In this document: positions 8,049 to 16,310 of the stretch, piece after piece
How the letters are laid out: every line of letters starts with the position of its first letter
Numbering within the stretch: the first letter of the stretch is position 1
Assembly (NCBI RefSeq): GCF_030929495.1
Contig: NZ_JAVFWN010000001.1
Span: 1 to 64,000 of the forward strand
DNA from: Nocardioides sp. LHD-245
Lineage (GTDB): Bacteria; Actinomycetota; Actinomycetes; Propionibacteriales; Nocardioidaceae
DNA: 64,000 bases
Direction of reading: 5' to 3'
Program-made: the position numbers and the translations under genes
Notes under the pieces: model-generated
What the model was told of the DNA's origin: nothing
The model's input: only the letters and a program-made list of their open reading frames with translations
Databases searched by the model: none

Positions 8049-9091
8049 CGGCGGCCTTCCCCACGGCGGTCGCGGACGACGAGGACGCCCTGCGCCACCC
8101 ACAGCAGCGCCAGCCCGACGAGCCCGATCCCGACCAGCCAGGTCCCGAGCCGGGGCCGGTCGAGGACCTGCACCAGCGGCGGCCGCTCGATCGGCTTGGC
8201 GTCCAGGTCGGCGATCGCATCGATCACGGCGCTGGTGCTGCCGTCCTCGCCGAGCAGCGAGAAGGTGCCGCCGGTGGCGCCGGTCGCGGCCTCGAACTCC
8301 TGGACGGCGGCGGGCCGCTCGGCGGTCTTGGGTGCGGCGATGCCGTGCACGACGACCTTCTCCTCACGGGCATAGCCGGCGGCGTCCGGCACGCTGAAGA
8401 TGCCGGTGCCGATCGGCTCGTTGTCGGAGGCCAGCACGATCGCGCGGCTGCGCTCCTCGTCGCGGTGGTCGAAGCGCTGCACGCAGGACGCCAGCCCGTC
8501 GCCCATCTGCGACTGGATGTCCCAGTCGAGCACGGTGCCGGCGGTGAAGATCGCGTAGTCGTCGCTGTAGACGTCGCCGGACGCGAACGCCTTCTCGGCC
8601 GCACTCAGCTGCTCGACGACGTACTCGTAGTCGTCGGTCAACGGGAACACCGAGATCGCCGCGCCGCTCCAGATGGTCAGCCCCACCCGCTCGCCGCGCA
8701 GCCCGGAGATGATGGTGCGGAACTCGCGCAGCACGAGCGCGTCGACCTCGGCCATCGAGCCGGATGCGTCGAGGCACAGCACGATGTCGCGGGTGCGGTC
8801 CTCCTGGGTCATGGTCTGCCGCTGCTGCAGCCGGCCGGCCAGCACCACCGCGCCGGAGCAGGCCACCAGCGCCGCGACGCTCAGGCAGGTGCCGAGGACG
8901 ACCTGACGGCGCACCAGGGTGCGATAGCGGGGGAGGGCGCGCAGCCGCGCGGCGTGGGCGACGTACGCCGCGCCGGTGCGCTTGGGCCGTCGCCACGGGC
9001 GCAGCCAGAGCACGAGGAGCAGCACCACGAGGCCGGCCAGCCCCACCGTCAGCCACGGCCAGCGGAAGGCGGTGGCGTCGCTGTCCCACAT
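8045..9091 (-). CDS. VWA-domain membrane protein (BatA-like)
   Basis: The 348-residue protein has two N-terminal hydrophobic helices (about 13-30 and 66-86), a VWA domain with an intact metal site Asp-Ala-Ser-Gly-Ser (108-112), and a C-terminal membrane helix (about 320-340). I chose the ATG at 9091 because it shares its A with the stop of the preceding gene (TGATG coupling). An in-frame ATG at 9118 would add nine residues and cannot be excluded. It is the first of two adjacent VWA genes in the Bat-type operon. Confidence 0.85.
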   Translation of the reverse strand: MWDSDATAFRWPWLTVGLAGLVVLLLVLWLRPWRRPKRTGAAYVAHAARLRALPRYRTLVRRQVVLGTCLSVAALVACSGAVVLAGRLQQRQTMTQEDRTRDIVLCLDASGSMAEVDALVLREFRTIISGLRGERVGLTIWSGAAISVFPLTDDYEYVVEQLSAAEKAFASGDVYSDDYAIFTAGTVLDWDIQSQMGDGLASCVQRFDHRDEERSRAIVLASDNEPIGTGIFSVPDAAGYAREEKVVVHGIAAPKTAERPAAVQEFEAATGATGGTFSLLGEDGSTSAVIDAIADLDAKPIERPPLVQVLDRPRLGTWLVGIGLVGLALLWVAQGVLVVRDRRGEGRR

Positions 9092-9606
9092 CAGCCCGCG
9101 CTCCCGGGGACGCGCCACGACGCGACGAGACCTCGCGCCTGCTGGACGGCCAGGTCGAACCGGTCGCGCGCGACCTCCTCATCGGGCGCGAACTCGGGCG
9201 GATAGACGAGCTCCAGCACCGTGACCAGGGCCGCGGGCGCATGGTCGCGGAGGTCGGCCAGCGCCATCGTCCGCGCGGGCAGGGGGGTCACCGCGGCGAC
9301 GTAGTCGCGGACCACCTCGCTGAGCTGCTGGTGGCCGTCACGGGCCGGCAGCTCGCCCGCCCGCACCCGCTCCTCGATCCGGTCGATCCGGGCCAGCTGC
9401 CGCCTGCGTACGTCGAGAACGTCGGTGCGCTCGACGGCGGGTGGGCGTGCCGGGCGGGTGAGCCACCACGCGAGCAGGTAGTAGAGGACCAGTGCGGCGG
9501 CGAGCGCGGCCCCGATCCACAGCCACCGGTCGGCGTACCCGACGGGGCCGGCGAACTCCTCGGGGAGATCGGCCGCCGCGCGCACCACCTCAGCGACGGC
9601 GGGCAT
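9091..9606 (-). CDS. Small membrane protein, DUF4381-like position
   Basis: The 171-residue protein has one membrane helix (about 32-50) and a charged cytoplasmic domain of mostly helical character after it (Arg-Arg-Gln-Leu-Ala-Arg-Ile-Asp-Arg-Ile around residue 75). The start is the ATG at 9606, overlapping the end of the DUF58 gene by 17 nt. Between DUF58 and the VWA genes, Bat-type operons usually carry a DUF4381 or DUF4129 protein. I assign the position, not a proven family. Its function is unknown. Confidence 0.7.
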   Translation of the reverse strand: MPAVAEVVRAAADLPEEFAGPVGYADRWLWIGAALAAALVLYYLLAWWLTRPARPPAVERTDVLDVRRRQLARIDRIEERVRAGELPARDGHQQLSEVVRDYVAAVTPLPARTMALADLRDHAPAALVTVLELVYPPEFAPDEEVARDRFDLAVQQARGLVASWRVPGSAG

Positions 9607-10522
9607 GACGGTGCCTCTCCAGCAGCCGGAAGATCGCGGTGACGGCGCCGTCGAGGTCGCGGACCCGCTCCTGCACGATGCCGAGCTGGTCGAGGCGACG
9701 CCGCATCTCCTGCGCCTCGTCGGCGACGAGGGTGGCGAGCTCGCGGTGCAGCTGCGCGTCGCGGCGCAGCCAGGCCGGGACCTCCACCCCGGCATCGATG
9801 TCGAGCAGGCGCCGATCGGCCAGCACCGGCGCCGTGGGGTCGAGGTCGCCGAGGGTCAGGTAGAGCACCTCGTGCTGGGCGGCGAGCCGGCGCAGCAGCC
9901 GCACCTGCTCCTCGGTCACGGCGCGCTCGTCGGTGACCACGAGCAGGATCGTGCGGCGCCGGATCGTCCGCACGACGTGGCGCAGGAGGGCGGTCAGGTC
10001 GCCCGGCGGGCCGTCGGCGGTGATCGCGTCGTAAACCTCACCGAGCAGGCGCTCCAGATGGAGCTCGCCGCTGCCGGGCCGGGACACGTGCCGGCGCTCC
10101 GCGTCGCCGTGGACCAGACCGATCACGTCGCCGTGCTGGACGGCGAGATAGCCGGTGACGCCGGCCACGAACACCGCCAGCTCGCGCTTCGAGGTCGGCG
10201 CGGCGCTCTCCGCCCCGATGCCTGCGAGGGCGCCAGCCCCGACGCCCGCGAGGGCGGCCATGCTGCGGCCCGTCGAGACGCAGAGCAGCACGGTGTGCTT
10301 GCGCTCGGCGACATAGCGCTTGACGAGCAGCTGCCGGCTGCGCGCCGAGGCCTTCCAGTCGATGTCCTTCACGTCGTCCCCGCGGACGTACTCGCGCAGG
10401 TCGTTGAAGTCGATGCCCCGCCCGGCATGGACCGCGGCGTACTCGCCCTCGAGCAGCCCGCGCACCTTGCGATGGGCGTGGATGGAGAGTCGCGACTTGA
10501 TCCGGGTCAGGTGCGCGGTCAT
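9590..10522 (-). CDS. DUF58-domain protein
   Basis: The 310-residue protein has the DUF58 signature Gly-Asp-Asp-Val-Lys-Asp-Ile-Asp-Trp-Lys-Ala-Ser-Ala (48-60) followed by a VWA-like fold. No membrane segment is evident, unlike many DUF58 proteins. DUF58 proteins almost always follow a MoxR ATPase, as here (7 nt downstream of it), and are presumed to work with it. Residues 80-105 form an alanine/glycine-rich insertion (Gly-Val-Gly-Ala-Gly-Ala-Leu-Ala type). Confidence 0.88.
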   Translation of the reverse strand: MTAHLTRIKSRLSIHAHRKVRGLLEGEYAAVHAGRGIDFNDLREYVRGDDVKDIDWKASARSRQLLVKRYVAERKHTVLLCVSTGRSMAALAGVGAGALAGIGAESAAPTSKRELAVFVAGVTGYLAVQHGDVIGLVHGDAERRHVSRPGSGELHLERLLGEVYDAITADGPPGDLTALLRHVVRTIRRRTILLVVTDERAVTEEQVRLLRRLAAQHEVLYLTLGDLDPTAPVLADRRLLDIDAGVEVPAWLRRDAQLHRELATLVADEAQEMRRRLDQLGIVQERVRDLDGAVTAIFRLLERHRHARRR

Positions 10523-10529
10523 GCGCGGC

Positions 10530-11588
10530 TCACGGGGTCGGGACCGCCCGGAAGACGGCGTCGATCACCGTCTCGGGACGGACCCGGTCGGCGAGGGCCT
10601 CGAAGCTGAGGTGGAGCCGGTGCCGCAGCACGCTGTGCCGCAGCTCGCGGACGTCCTCGGGGATGACGTAGTGGCGGCCCTGGACCACGGCCATGGCGCG
10701 GGCGGCCTGGAAGAACGCGATCGACCCGCGCGGGCTGGCGCCGATCTCGACGTAGTTGCCGAGCTCGGGGCCGAGCAGCCCGGTCACGTCGCGGGTGCCC
10801 CGCACCAGCGCCGTGATGTAGCGGCGGATCGCCGGGTCGACGTACACCCGGCGGACCAGCTCCTGCAGCTCGGCGACCTCCTGGGGGCTGACCACGGCCG
10901 CGACATCGGTCATGTGCTGGCCCAGGGTGCCGTCGTCGATCCGCTCGAGGACCATCAGCTCGTCGTCCTCGGTCGGGTAGTCGATGATCTCCTTGAGCAG
11001 GAAGCGGTCCATCTGCGCGTGGGGGAGGACGTAGGTGCCCTCCTCCTCGATCGGGTTCTGGGTGGCGAGCACCATGAACGGGTCGGGCAGCGGGTGGATC
11101 GTGCCGGCGATCGACGTCTGCCGCTCCTGCATCGCCTCCAGCAGCGCCGACTGGGTCTTCGCGCTGGCGCGGTTGATCTCGTCGAGGAGCACGAAGTTGG
11201 CGTGCACCGGCCCGAGCTGGGTCTCGAACTCGTGGTTCCTCGGGTCGTAGACCTGGGTGCCGATGATGTCGCTGGGCAGCAGGTCCGGCGTGCACTGGAT
11301 GCGGGCGAACCGGGCGCTGACCGCCTGCGCGAGCGTCGAGGCGGCCAGCGTCTTCGCCAGCCCGGGGACGCTCTCGAGGAGCACGTGGCCCTCGGAGAGC
11401 AGGGTGACCAGCAGCGCCGTACGGATCCGGTGCTGGCCCACGACCCGGCTGGAGAAGGCGTCGGACACCCGGCCGATCGCCTCGGTGGCGCGCGTCAGCT
11501 CCTCGGCCGACAGCGGGGTGGCCGGGTCGGCGGGGGTGCGCCGGGTGGGCCCGGCGGGGAACGCCTGCGACTGGTTGACCTGCGTCAT
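10530..11588 (-). CDS. MoxR-family AAA+ ATPase
   Basis: The 352-residue ATPase has Walker A near residues 73-80 (Ser-Val-Pro-Gly-Leu-Ala-Lys-Thr; the usual Gly at the first position is Ser), Walker B Asp-Glu at 136-137 and sensor Asn near 178. MoxR ATPases are chaperone-like and help assemble or activate enzyme complexes with VWA partners. The ATG at 11588 has a TAGGTT box 7 nt upstream, so a leaderless transcript driving the whole minus-strand operon is likely. The gene heads a co-oriented series of six genes with overlaps or very short gaps. Confidence 0.92.
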   Translation of the reverse strand: MTQVNQSQAFPAGPTRRTPADPATPLSAEELTRATEAIGRVSDAFSSRVVGQHRIRTALLVTLLSEGHVLLESVPGLAKTLAASTLAQAVSARFARIQCTPDLLPSDIIGTQVYDPRNHEFETQLGPVHANFVLLDEINRASAKTQSALLEAMQERQTSIAGTIHPLPDPFMVLATQNPIEEEGTYVLPHAQMDRFLLKEIIDYPTEDDELMVLERIDDGTLGQHMTDVAAVVSPQEVAELQELVRRVYVDPAIRRYITALVRGTRDVTGLLGPELGNYVEIGASPRGSIAFFQAARAMAVVQGRHYVIPEDVRELRHSVLRHRLHLSFEALADRVRPETVIDAVFRAVPTP

Positions 11589-11627
11589 GCGGCCCAACCT
11601 ACCCAGCGGGCGGGCGTGCACACCGGG

Positions 11628-12434
11628 TCAGGCCAGCAGCCGGCTGCGCAGCTCGTCGTCGCGCCGCAGCCGGGCCAGGTCGCGCTCGCGACGCTCCGCG
11701 ACCACGGCCATCAGCACCAGCTCCGCCGGCGCCCCCGGCGGCGGAGGCGGCGCGACGTGGGGGAGCACGTCGGCGAGCAGGGCGCGGCCCACCCGGTCGC
11801 GCGACGCGGGGTCGAGTGTGGCGAGGCGGCCGAGGAACTGGCGCACCGCCAGCGCGGTGCCCGTCGGCAGTGTGCCGAGGTCGGTACGCCGGGCCCACGA
11901 GGCCAGCTCCGGCGGCATCGGCGGCGGATGGGGCAGCCGCAGCGGGACCCGCTCGCGGACGACATAGGTGCCGGCGGCGTAGTCGCCGAGCCGCTTGCCG
12001 CGGGTGCTCAGCATGATCGAGAAGAACGCGGGCGCGCCCGAGAGCGCGTAGATCTCCACGAACCCGATCAGCGCCCGGACCAGCGCGTGCTGGAAGCTGA
12101 TCGGCCCGCCGTCGTCGCGCACCGCCCGCAGCCCCAGCGCCAGCTTGCCGAGCGAGCGGCCGCGGGTCAGCGTCTCCACCGTGGTCGGCAGGACCAGGAA
12201 GGTCAGCACCATCGTCAGCACCGTGGCGGCGCCGAAGAGCGCGTTGTCGCCGAACGGCGACGCGGCGACGCTGAGCAGGATGAACAGCGCCACGAACGTG
12301 AACAGGGTGACCAGGACGTCGATCAGGCCGCTCGCCATCCGCAGCCCGAGCGAGGCCGCCGGCAGGTCGAGCGCGACGCCCTCGCCGGTGACGAGGTCGT
12401 CGGCGGTGACGGTGGCGAAGTCGGACGTGGGCAT
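11628..12434 (-). CDS. RDD-family membrane protein
   Basis: The 268-residue protein has an RDD-type domain at about 20-165, with hydrophobic helices near 35-60, 70-95 and 120-140. The C-terminal soluble part (175-268) is rich in Ala, Pro and Arg. The start ATG at 12434 has TACCCT 7 nt upstream, fitting a leaderless transcript independent of the PIN gene that ends 5 nt before it. RDD genes often neighbour SpoIIM-like and MoxR/DUF58 genes in actinobacteria. The transported substrate, if any, is unknown. Confidence 0.85.
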   Translation of the reverse strand: MPTSDFATVTADDLVTGEGVALDLPAASLGLRMASGLIDVLVTLFTFVALFILLSVAASPFGDNALFGAATVLTMVLTFLVLPTTVETLTRGRSLGKLALGLRAVRDDGGPISFQHALVRALIGFVEIYALSGAPAFFSIMLSTRGKRLGDYAAGTYVVRERVPLRLPHPPPMPPELASWARRTDLGTLPTGTALAVRQFLGRLATLDPASRDRVGRALLADVLPHVAPPPPPGAPAELVLMAVVAERRERDLARLRRDDELRSRLLA

Positions 12435-12439
12435 CGGTC

Positions 12440-12898
12440 TCAGGGTAGGGGGTGGGCCGATGCAGGAGGTGGGGCGTCGGTCAGCAGGACGACGCCTGGT
12501 GCGCCGTCGTAGATGGCGTCGCCCGCCAGAAGTGCGGCGCCCTTCGCTATGGCGCTCGCCGCCACCCAGCGATCGGCTGCGTGCTGCTTGGCGTGCAATG
12601 CGTGTCCGCGGCGACGGCACTCGGCCGTGAGTTGCGCGTGGGCATCGATCACCGAGTTGTCGGAGCGGATGGTCGGAGTTCTGTCGAGGACGCTCCGGAG
12701 ATGGTGTTGCCGCCGCGCTCCCCAGCCGGCAGTCAGGGCACCGGCAAGCAGCTCGGCTCGCGTCTGGAAGGAGATGAGGACCCTACGGCCCCGGAGGGTG
12801 TCCCTCCAGGCGGACACCCGCGGATCGGGTGAGTGCCGGTGGACGAACAGGTGGCTGAACACGTCGGTGTCCACGACCGCGACCGCGAGCGGGCTCAC
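12440..12898 (-). CDS. PIN-domain ribonuclease, VapC-like toxin candidate
   Basis: The 152-residue protein starts at a GTG that overlaps the stop of the preceding gene (GTGA). The PIN acidic residues are all present: D10 in Val-Val-Asp-Thr-Asp, E49 in Arg-Ala-Glu-Leu-Leu, D109 in Ala-Ala-Asp-Arg-Trp and D127 in Ala-Gly-Asp. The nuclease fold therefore looks active. VapC-type PIN proteins cleave tRNA or rRNA and are held in check by a small antitoxin encoded just upstream. Here the upstream partner is a 284-residue protein instead, with translational coupling. Base composition is slightly lower in GC than the neighbours. Confidence 0.85.
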   Translation of the reverse strand: MSPLAVAVVDTDVFSHLFVHRHSPDPRVSAWRDTLRGRRVLISFQTRAELLAGALTAGWGARRQHHLRSVLDRTPTIRSDNSVIDAHAQLTAECRRRGHALHAKQHAADRWVAASAIAKGAALLAGDAIYDGAPGVVLLTDAPPPASAHPLP

Positions 12899-13749
12899 CC
12901 ACAGGCCGCCTTCAGGAAGGAGACGAACTCGTCCTCGCTCAGGTCGATGCCACCGCGCGGGTCTGGGCCGGGAGCCGAGGCGAGGATCTCATCGAGATCC
13001 ATCTCCTCATGATCCTCGAACACTCGTGCCGGGTCGTCCAGGCGCTCGACGGTGACGTCATCGAGCGCGACCAGACGTCCGGAGACGAGCACGGCCCGGC
13101 CCGTCGCGAGCACCCATTGGCCGACGAGATGAGCAGCCGGAAGATCGTCGTCGACGTGCTTGAGATCGACGGCGTGGCCGACGTCGTCCCGCACGCGGAA
13201 CTCGTGCGTCCGGAGGTCGACCTTCTCCAGCCGGCCCCTCGCCGTCACCACCGTGTCGGTCAGCTCGCGCGGGGTCGTCCACGTCTCGACGTGGATCTCG
13301 CTGGACTCGATCTCGACCGAGCGGCGGTCCGCGTCGCTCAGCGAGGCCCGAGGGGCCGCGTCGCGCAAGGCGGCCACGAATTTGCCCGCACTCTCGGCGA
13401 TCAGGTCGGTGACCCACGCGGGGCGGGAGTCCGCGCGGATGGCTTCGACGATCTCCCAGAAGCGCCCCTCGGCCATCCGGTGCTGTTCGAGGTCGACATC
13501 GAGTCTGTCCGCCGGCCCTTTGGCGAACCGAAGGACGGTGCTCCCGGGTTCGATCGCTCGCAGCCTGAGCTCGGCGAACTCCTCCATGAAACGCATCGTG
13601 CGGCCTGGGCCGGGCGTGTTCACGACGTCGCGACCGATGCGCGTGGTCAACTCCTGCAGGGCCGTCGTCAGTGCGGCAAGGTCCTTCACGACCACCTCGC
13701 CAGCCGGTACGGGCGCGTCGATGAGCCGCAGCTCGAGATCCTTCGTCAT
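12895..13749 (-). CDS. Unknown protein coupled to the PIN nuclease
   Basis: The 284-residue protein matches no family I can name. The ATG at 13749 is chosen because an AGGAGG lies 8 nt upstream; a GTG at 13758 sits too close to it. Residues 1-90 look alpha/beta with a conserved-looking Arg-Thr-Met-Arg-Phe stretch. Residues about 165-235 alternate beta strands with charged turns, in the manner of a small beta-barrel (Gly-Arg-Leu-Glu-Lys-Val-Asp near 177). The C-terminus is acidic (Asp-Leu-Asp-Glu-Ile, Asp-Leu-Ser-Glu-Asp-Glu-Phe), as in a segment that could mask a nuclease. The GTGA overlap with the PIN gene suggests a two-gene toxin-antitoxin-like unit; an antitoxin role is inference only. 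Confidence 0.7.
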   Translation of the reverse strand: MTKDLELRLIDAPVPAGEVVVKDLAALTTALQELTTRIGRDVVNTPGPGRTMRFMEEFAELRLRAIEPGSTVLRFAKGPADRLDVDLEQHRMAEGRFWEIVEAIRADSRPAWVTDLIAESAGKFVAALRDAAPRASLSDADRRSVEIESSEIHVETWTTPRELTDTVVTARGRLEKVDLRTHEFRVRDDVGHAVDLKHVDDDLPAAHLVGQWVLATGRAVLVSGRLVALDDVTVERLDDPARVFEDHEEMDLDEILASAPGPDPRGGIDLSEDEFVSFLKAACG

Positions 13750-13851
13750 GGCAGGCACCTCCTGCGTTCATTCTGCGGCATCCACCGCCGGCTTGCGATC
13801 CTCGCCCGAACCCTCGACAGAACGGCGCGGGAGGTCGGCGGGACCACCGGA

Positions 13852-13857
13852 TAGTCT
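13852..13857 (+). promoter_or_regulatory. -10 box of the SpoIIM-like gene
   Basis: TAGTCT lies 6 nt before the GTG start at 13864 and no Shine-Dalgarno is present, so the transcript is probably leaderless. The 114-bp gap must also hold the divergent promoter of the PIN pair. Confidence 0.5.
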
Positions 13858-13863
13858 CGCTCC

Positions 13864-14868
13864 GTGCCGCGCATCGACCTCGACGCCTACGTGGCGGCCC
13901 ACTCCCACGCGTGGGTCCGGCTGGACCAGCTGGTGCGGCAGCGGCGGCGCACGGGAGCGGAGGCCGACGAGCTGGTCGACCGCTACCAGCAGGTCGCCAC
14001 CCACCTGTCCGTCGTCCGGACCTCGGCGCCGGACGGCGAGCTGGTCGCCCACCTATCGTCGCTGCTCGGCCGGGCGCGGATCGCGATGCTGGCGGCCCGG
14101 GTGCCGAGCTGGCGGGGGCTGGCCTCCTTCTTCACCGAGCGGTTCCCGGCCGCGCTCTACGAGCTGCGCTGGTGGTGGCTCGGCTGCGTGGCCGGCAATG
14201 TCGTGGTGGTCGCGGTGATGATGATCTGGCTCGGCCAGCATCCCCAGGTGGAGCAGAGCCTGCTCTCGCCGCAGGAGGTCGACCAGCTGGTCAACAGCGA
14301 CTTCGAGAGCTACTACAGCGAGAACGCGGCCGGCGCCTTCGCCACCCACGTGTGGATCAACAACGCCTGGGTCAGCGCGCTGTGCATCGGCCTCGGGATC
14401 CTCGGGCTGCCGGTGCTCTACCTGCTCTTCCAGAACGTCGCGAACCTCGCGATCGTCGGCTCGATCATGACGCGTCACGACCGCGGCGAGCTGTTCTGGG
14501 GGCTGATCATCCCGCACGGCCTGCTGGAGCTCACCTGCGTCTTCGTCGCGGGTGGAGTGGGGCTGCGACTGTTCTGGTCGTGGATCGAGCCCGGCGGCCT
14601 CTCCCGCGCCGGGTCGCTCGCGCGGGCCGGCCGCACGGCGGTCACGGTCGCCCTCGGCCTTGCCGTGTGCCTGTTCGTCAGCGGCATCATCGAGGCGTTC
14701 GTGACGCCGTCGCCGCTGCCCACCTGGGCGCGGATCGCGATCGGCGTCCTCGCGGAGGCGGTGTTCCTGGCCTACGTCTTCGTGGTCGGCCGGGCGGCCG
14801 TCTCCCGCGGCGCCACCGGCGACGTGGCCGCGTCGCTGCTCGAGGACCGGGTCGCCACCCAGGCCTGA
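13864..14868 (+). CDS. SpoIIM-like (DUF95) integral membrane protein
   Basis: The 334-residue protein begins with a soluble helical segment (1-95) followed by five or six membrane helices between about 105 and 310. The charged N-terminal motif resembles actinobacterial stage II sporulation protein M homologues. Actinobacteria of this group do not make endospores, so the name is only a family label. The homologue usually lies next to RDD and MoxR/DUF58 genes, as it does here apart from the intervening PIN pair. The start GTG is supported by a TAGTCT box 6 nt upstream. Confidence 0.85.
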   Translation: MPRIDLDAYVAAHSHAWVRLDQLVRQRRRTGAEADELVDRYQQVATHLSVVRTSAPDGELVAHLSSLLGRARIAMLAARVPSWRGLASFFTERFPAALYELRWWWLGCVAGNVVVVAVMMIWLGQHPQVEQSLLSPQEVDQLVNSDFESYYSENAAGAFATHVWINNAWVSALCIGLGILGLPVLYLLFQNVANLAIVGSIMTRHDRGELFWGLIIPHGLLELTCVFVAGGVGLRLFWSWIEPGGLSRAGSLARAGRTAVTVALGLAVCLFVSGIIEAFVTPSPLPTWARIAIGVLAEAVFLAYVFVVGRAAVSRGATGDVAASLLEDRVATQA

Positions 14869-14898
14869 GCGGCGACGGTCGCTCACTACGCTGGAGCC

Positions 14899-16242
14899 AT
14901 GAGCCGGGCGGTCGTGGTGGGGGCGGGGATCGCCGGACTGACCGCGGCCCGCAGCCTGGCCGACGCCGGGCTCGACGTGCTCGTCCTCGAGGCGACCGAC
15001 CGACCCGGCGGCAAGCTCCGGTCCGGCGAGGTCGCCGGGGTCACCGTCGACGTCGGCGCCGAGGCGATGCTGCACCGGCGTCCCGAGGGCACCGCGCTGG
15101 CGACCGAGCTGGGCCTGCCGCTCACCCATCCCACCGCCGCCACGTCGCGGGTCTGGACCCGCGAGGCGCTGCGCCGGCTGCCGCGCACCGTGATGGGTGC
15201 GCCCGTCGATCTCGACGACCTCGCGGACTCCGGGATCCTCTCCGCCGAGGGTCTCGCGCGGGCCCGCCGGCAGGCGGTCGCACAGCCCGACGGCGACGTC
15301 TCCGTCGGCGACCTCGTCGGCGCGCGGTACGGCGACGAGGTGGTGGACCGCCTCGTCGAGCCGCTCCTCGGCGGGGTCTACGCCGGCCAGGCCCGGCGCA
15401 TCTCCACACGCTCCGCGGTGCCCCAGCTGCTCGACCTGCTGGCCCGGCCGGAGGTGACCCTCCCCGCCCCGGCAGCCGGCGCCCCGCCGGTCTTCGCCGC
15501 CGTCGCGGGCGGCATGTGGCGACTGCCCGGGGCGCTCGACGCGGACCTGCGGGACCGCGGCTCCACCGAGGTCCGCTACGACGCGCCGGTGACCGCGCTC
15601 CGTCGTACCTCCGCGGGGTTCGCGGTGACCACCCCGGCCGGCGACGAGGCGGCGGCTCGCCTCGTCCTGGCGACCCCCGCCGCCCCGGCGGCGCGGCTGC
15701 TCGCCGAGCTCGCCCCCGCCGCGGCCACCGAGCTGGCGGGGATCGCCTACGCATCGGTCGCCCTGGTCACGTTCGCGTTCCGCGCCGCCGACCCGGGCGT
15801 CGCGGAGGCGCTGGACACCGGCGCCTCCGGCTTCCTCGTCCCGCCGGTCGACGGCCGCCGGGTCAAGGCGTCCACCTTCTCCTTCGCCAAGTGGGACTGG
15901 GTGCGCGATGCGGGGGAGGGGCTCCTCGTCCTGCGCACCTCCCTCGGCCGGTACGGCGAGGAGGCCAGTCTGCAGGTCCCGGACGAGGCGCTCGTCCGGG
16001 CCTCGCTCGCCGATCTCGCGGAGGCGACCGGTCTCGCCGCGGTGCCGGTCGACGCGGTCGTGCAGCGCTGGGGCGGCGGCCTGCCGCAGTACTGGGTCGG
16101 CCACGCCGACCGGATCGCCCGCATCCGCGCCGCCGTCGCGCAGGTGCCGGGGATCGCGGTCTGCGGGGCCGCCTACGACGGAGTCGGGATCCCCGCCACC
16201 ATCGGGTCGGCCCGGCGAGCGGTCGCGGACCTGCTCGTCTGA
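14899..16242 (+). CDS. cgoX: Protoporphyrinogen/coproporphyrinogen III oxidase
   Basis: The 447-residue flavoprotein oxidises a porphyrinogen to the porphyrin in heme synthesis. The N-terminal FAD-binding motif is Gly-Ala-Gly-Ile-Ala-Gly-Leu (8-14), followed by Glu at the end of strand 2. The C-terminus has the second FAD contact region around Gly-Val-Gly-Ile-Pro-Ala-Thr (428-434). Gram-positive bacteria with ChdC use the coproporphyrin route, so coproporphyrinogen is the likely substrate; chdC lies 3.6 kb downstream on the same strand. TACGCT stands 6 nt before the ATG. Confidence 0.9.
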   Translation: MSRAVVVGAGIAGLTAARSLADAGLDVLVLEATDRPGGKLRSGEVAGVTVDVGAEAMLHRRPEGTALATELGLPLTHPTAATSRVWTREALRRLPRTVMGAPVDLDDLADSGILSAEGLARARRQAVAQPDGDVSVGDLVGARYGDEVVDRLVEPLLGGVYAGQARRISTRSAVPQLLDLLARPEVTLPAPAAGAPPVFAAVAGGMWRLPGALDADLRDRGSTEVRYDAPVTALRRTSAGFAVTTPAGDEAAARLVLATPAAPAARLLAELAPAAATELAGIAYASVALVTFAFRAADPGVAEALDTGASGFLVPPVDGRRVKASTFSFAKWDWVRDAGEGLLVLRTSLGRYGEEASLQVPDEALVRASLADLAEATGLAAVPVDAVVQRWGGGLPQYWVGHADRIARIRAAVAQVPGIAVCGAAYDGVGIPATIGSARRAVADLLV

Positions 16243-16310
16243 CGGGCGCCGGGCGAAGCTTGCCGTGTTGTCCCTGTGCCGCGGGACACCGGGCCCGGGA
16301 TGGTCCTGCC

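Noticed and set aside
10530-11588. Calling the MoxR and VWA genes coxD and coxE
   Set aside because: They belong to a complete Bat-type operon with DUF58 and TPR genes on the opposite strand; adjacency to the cox genes is not enough for that name.
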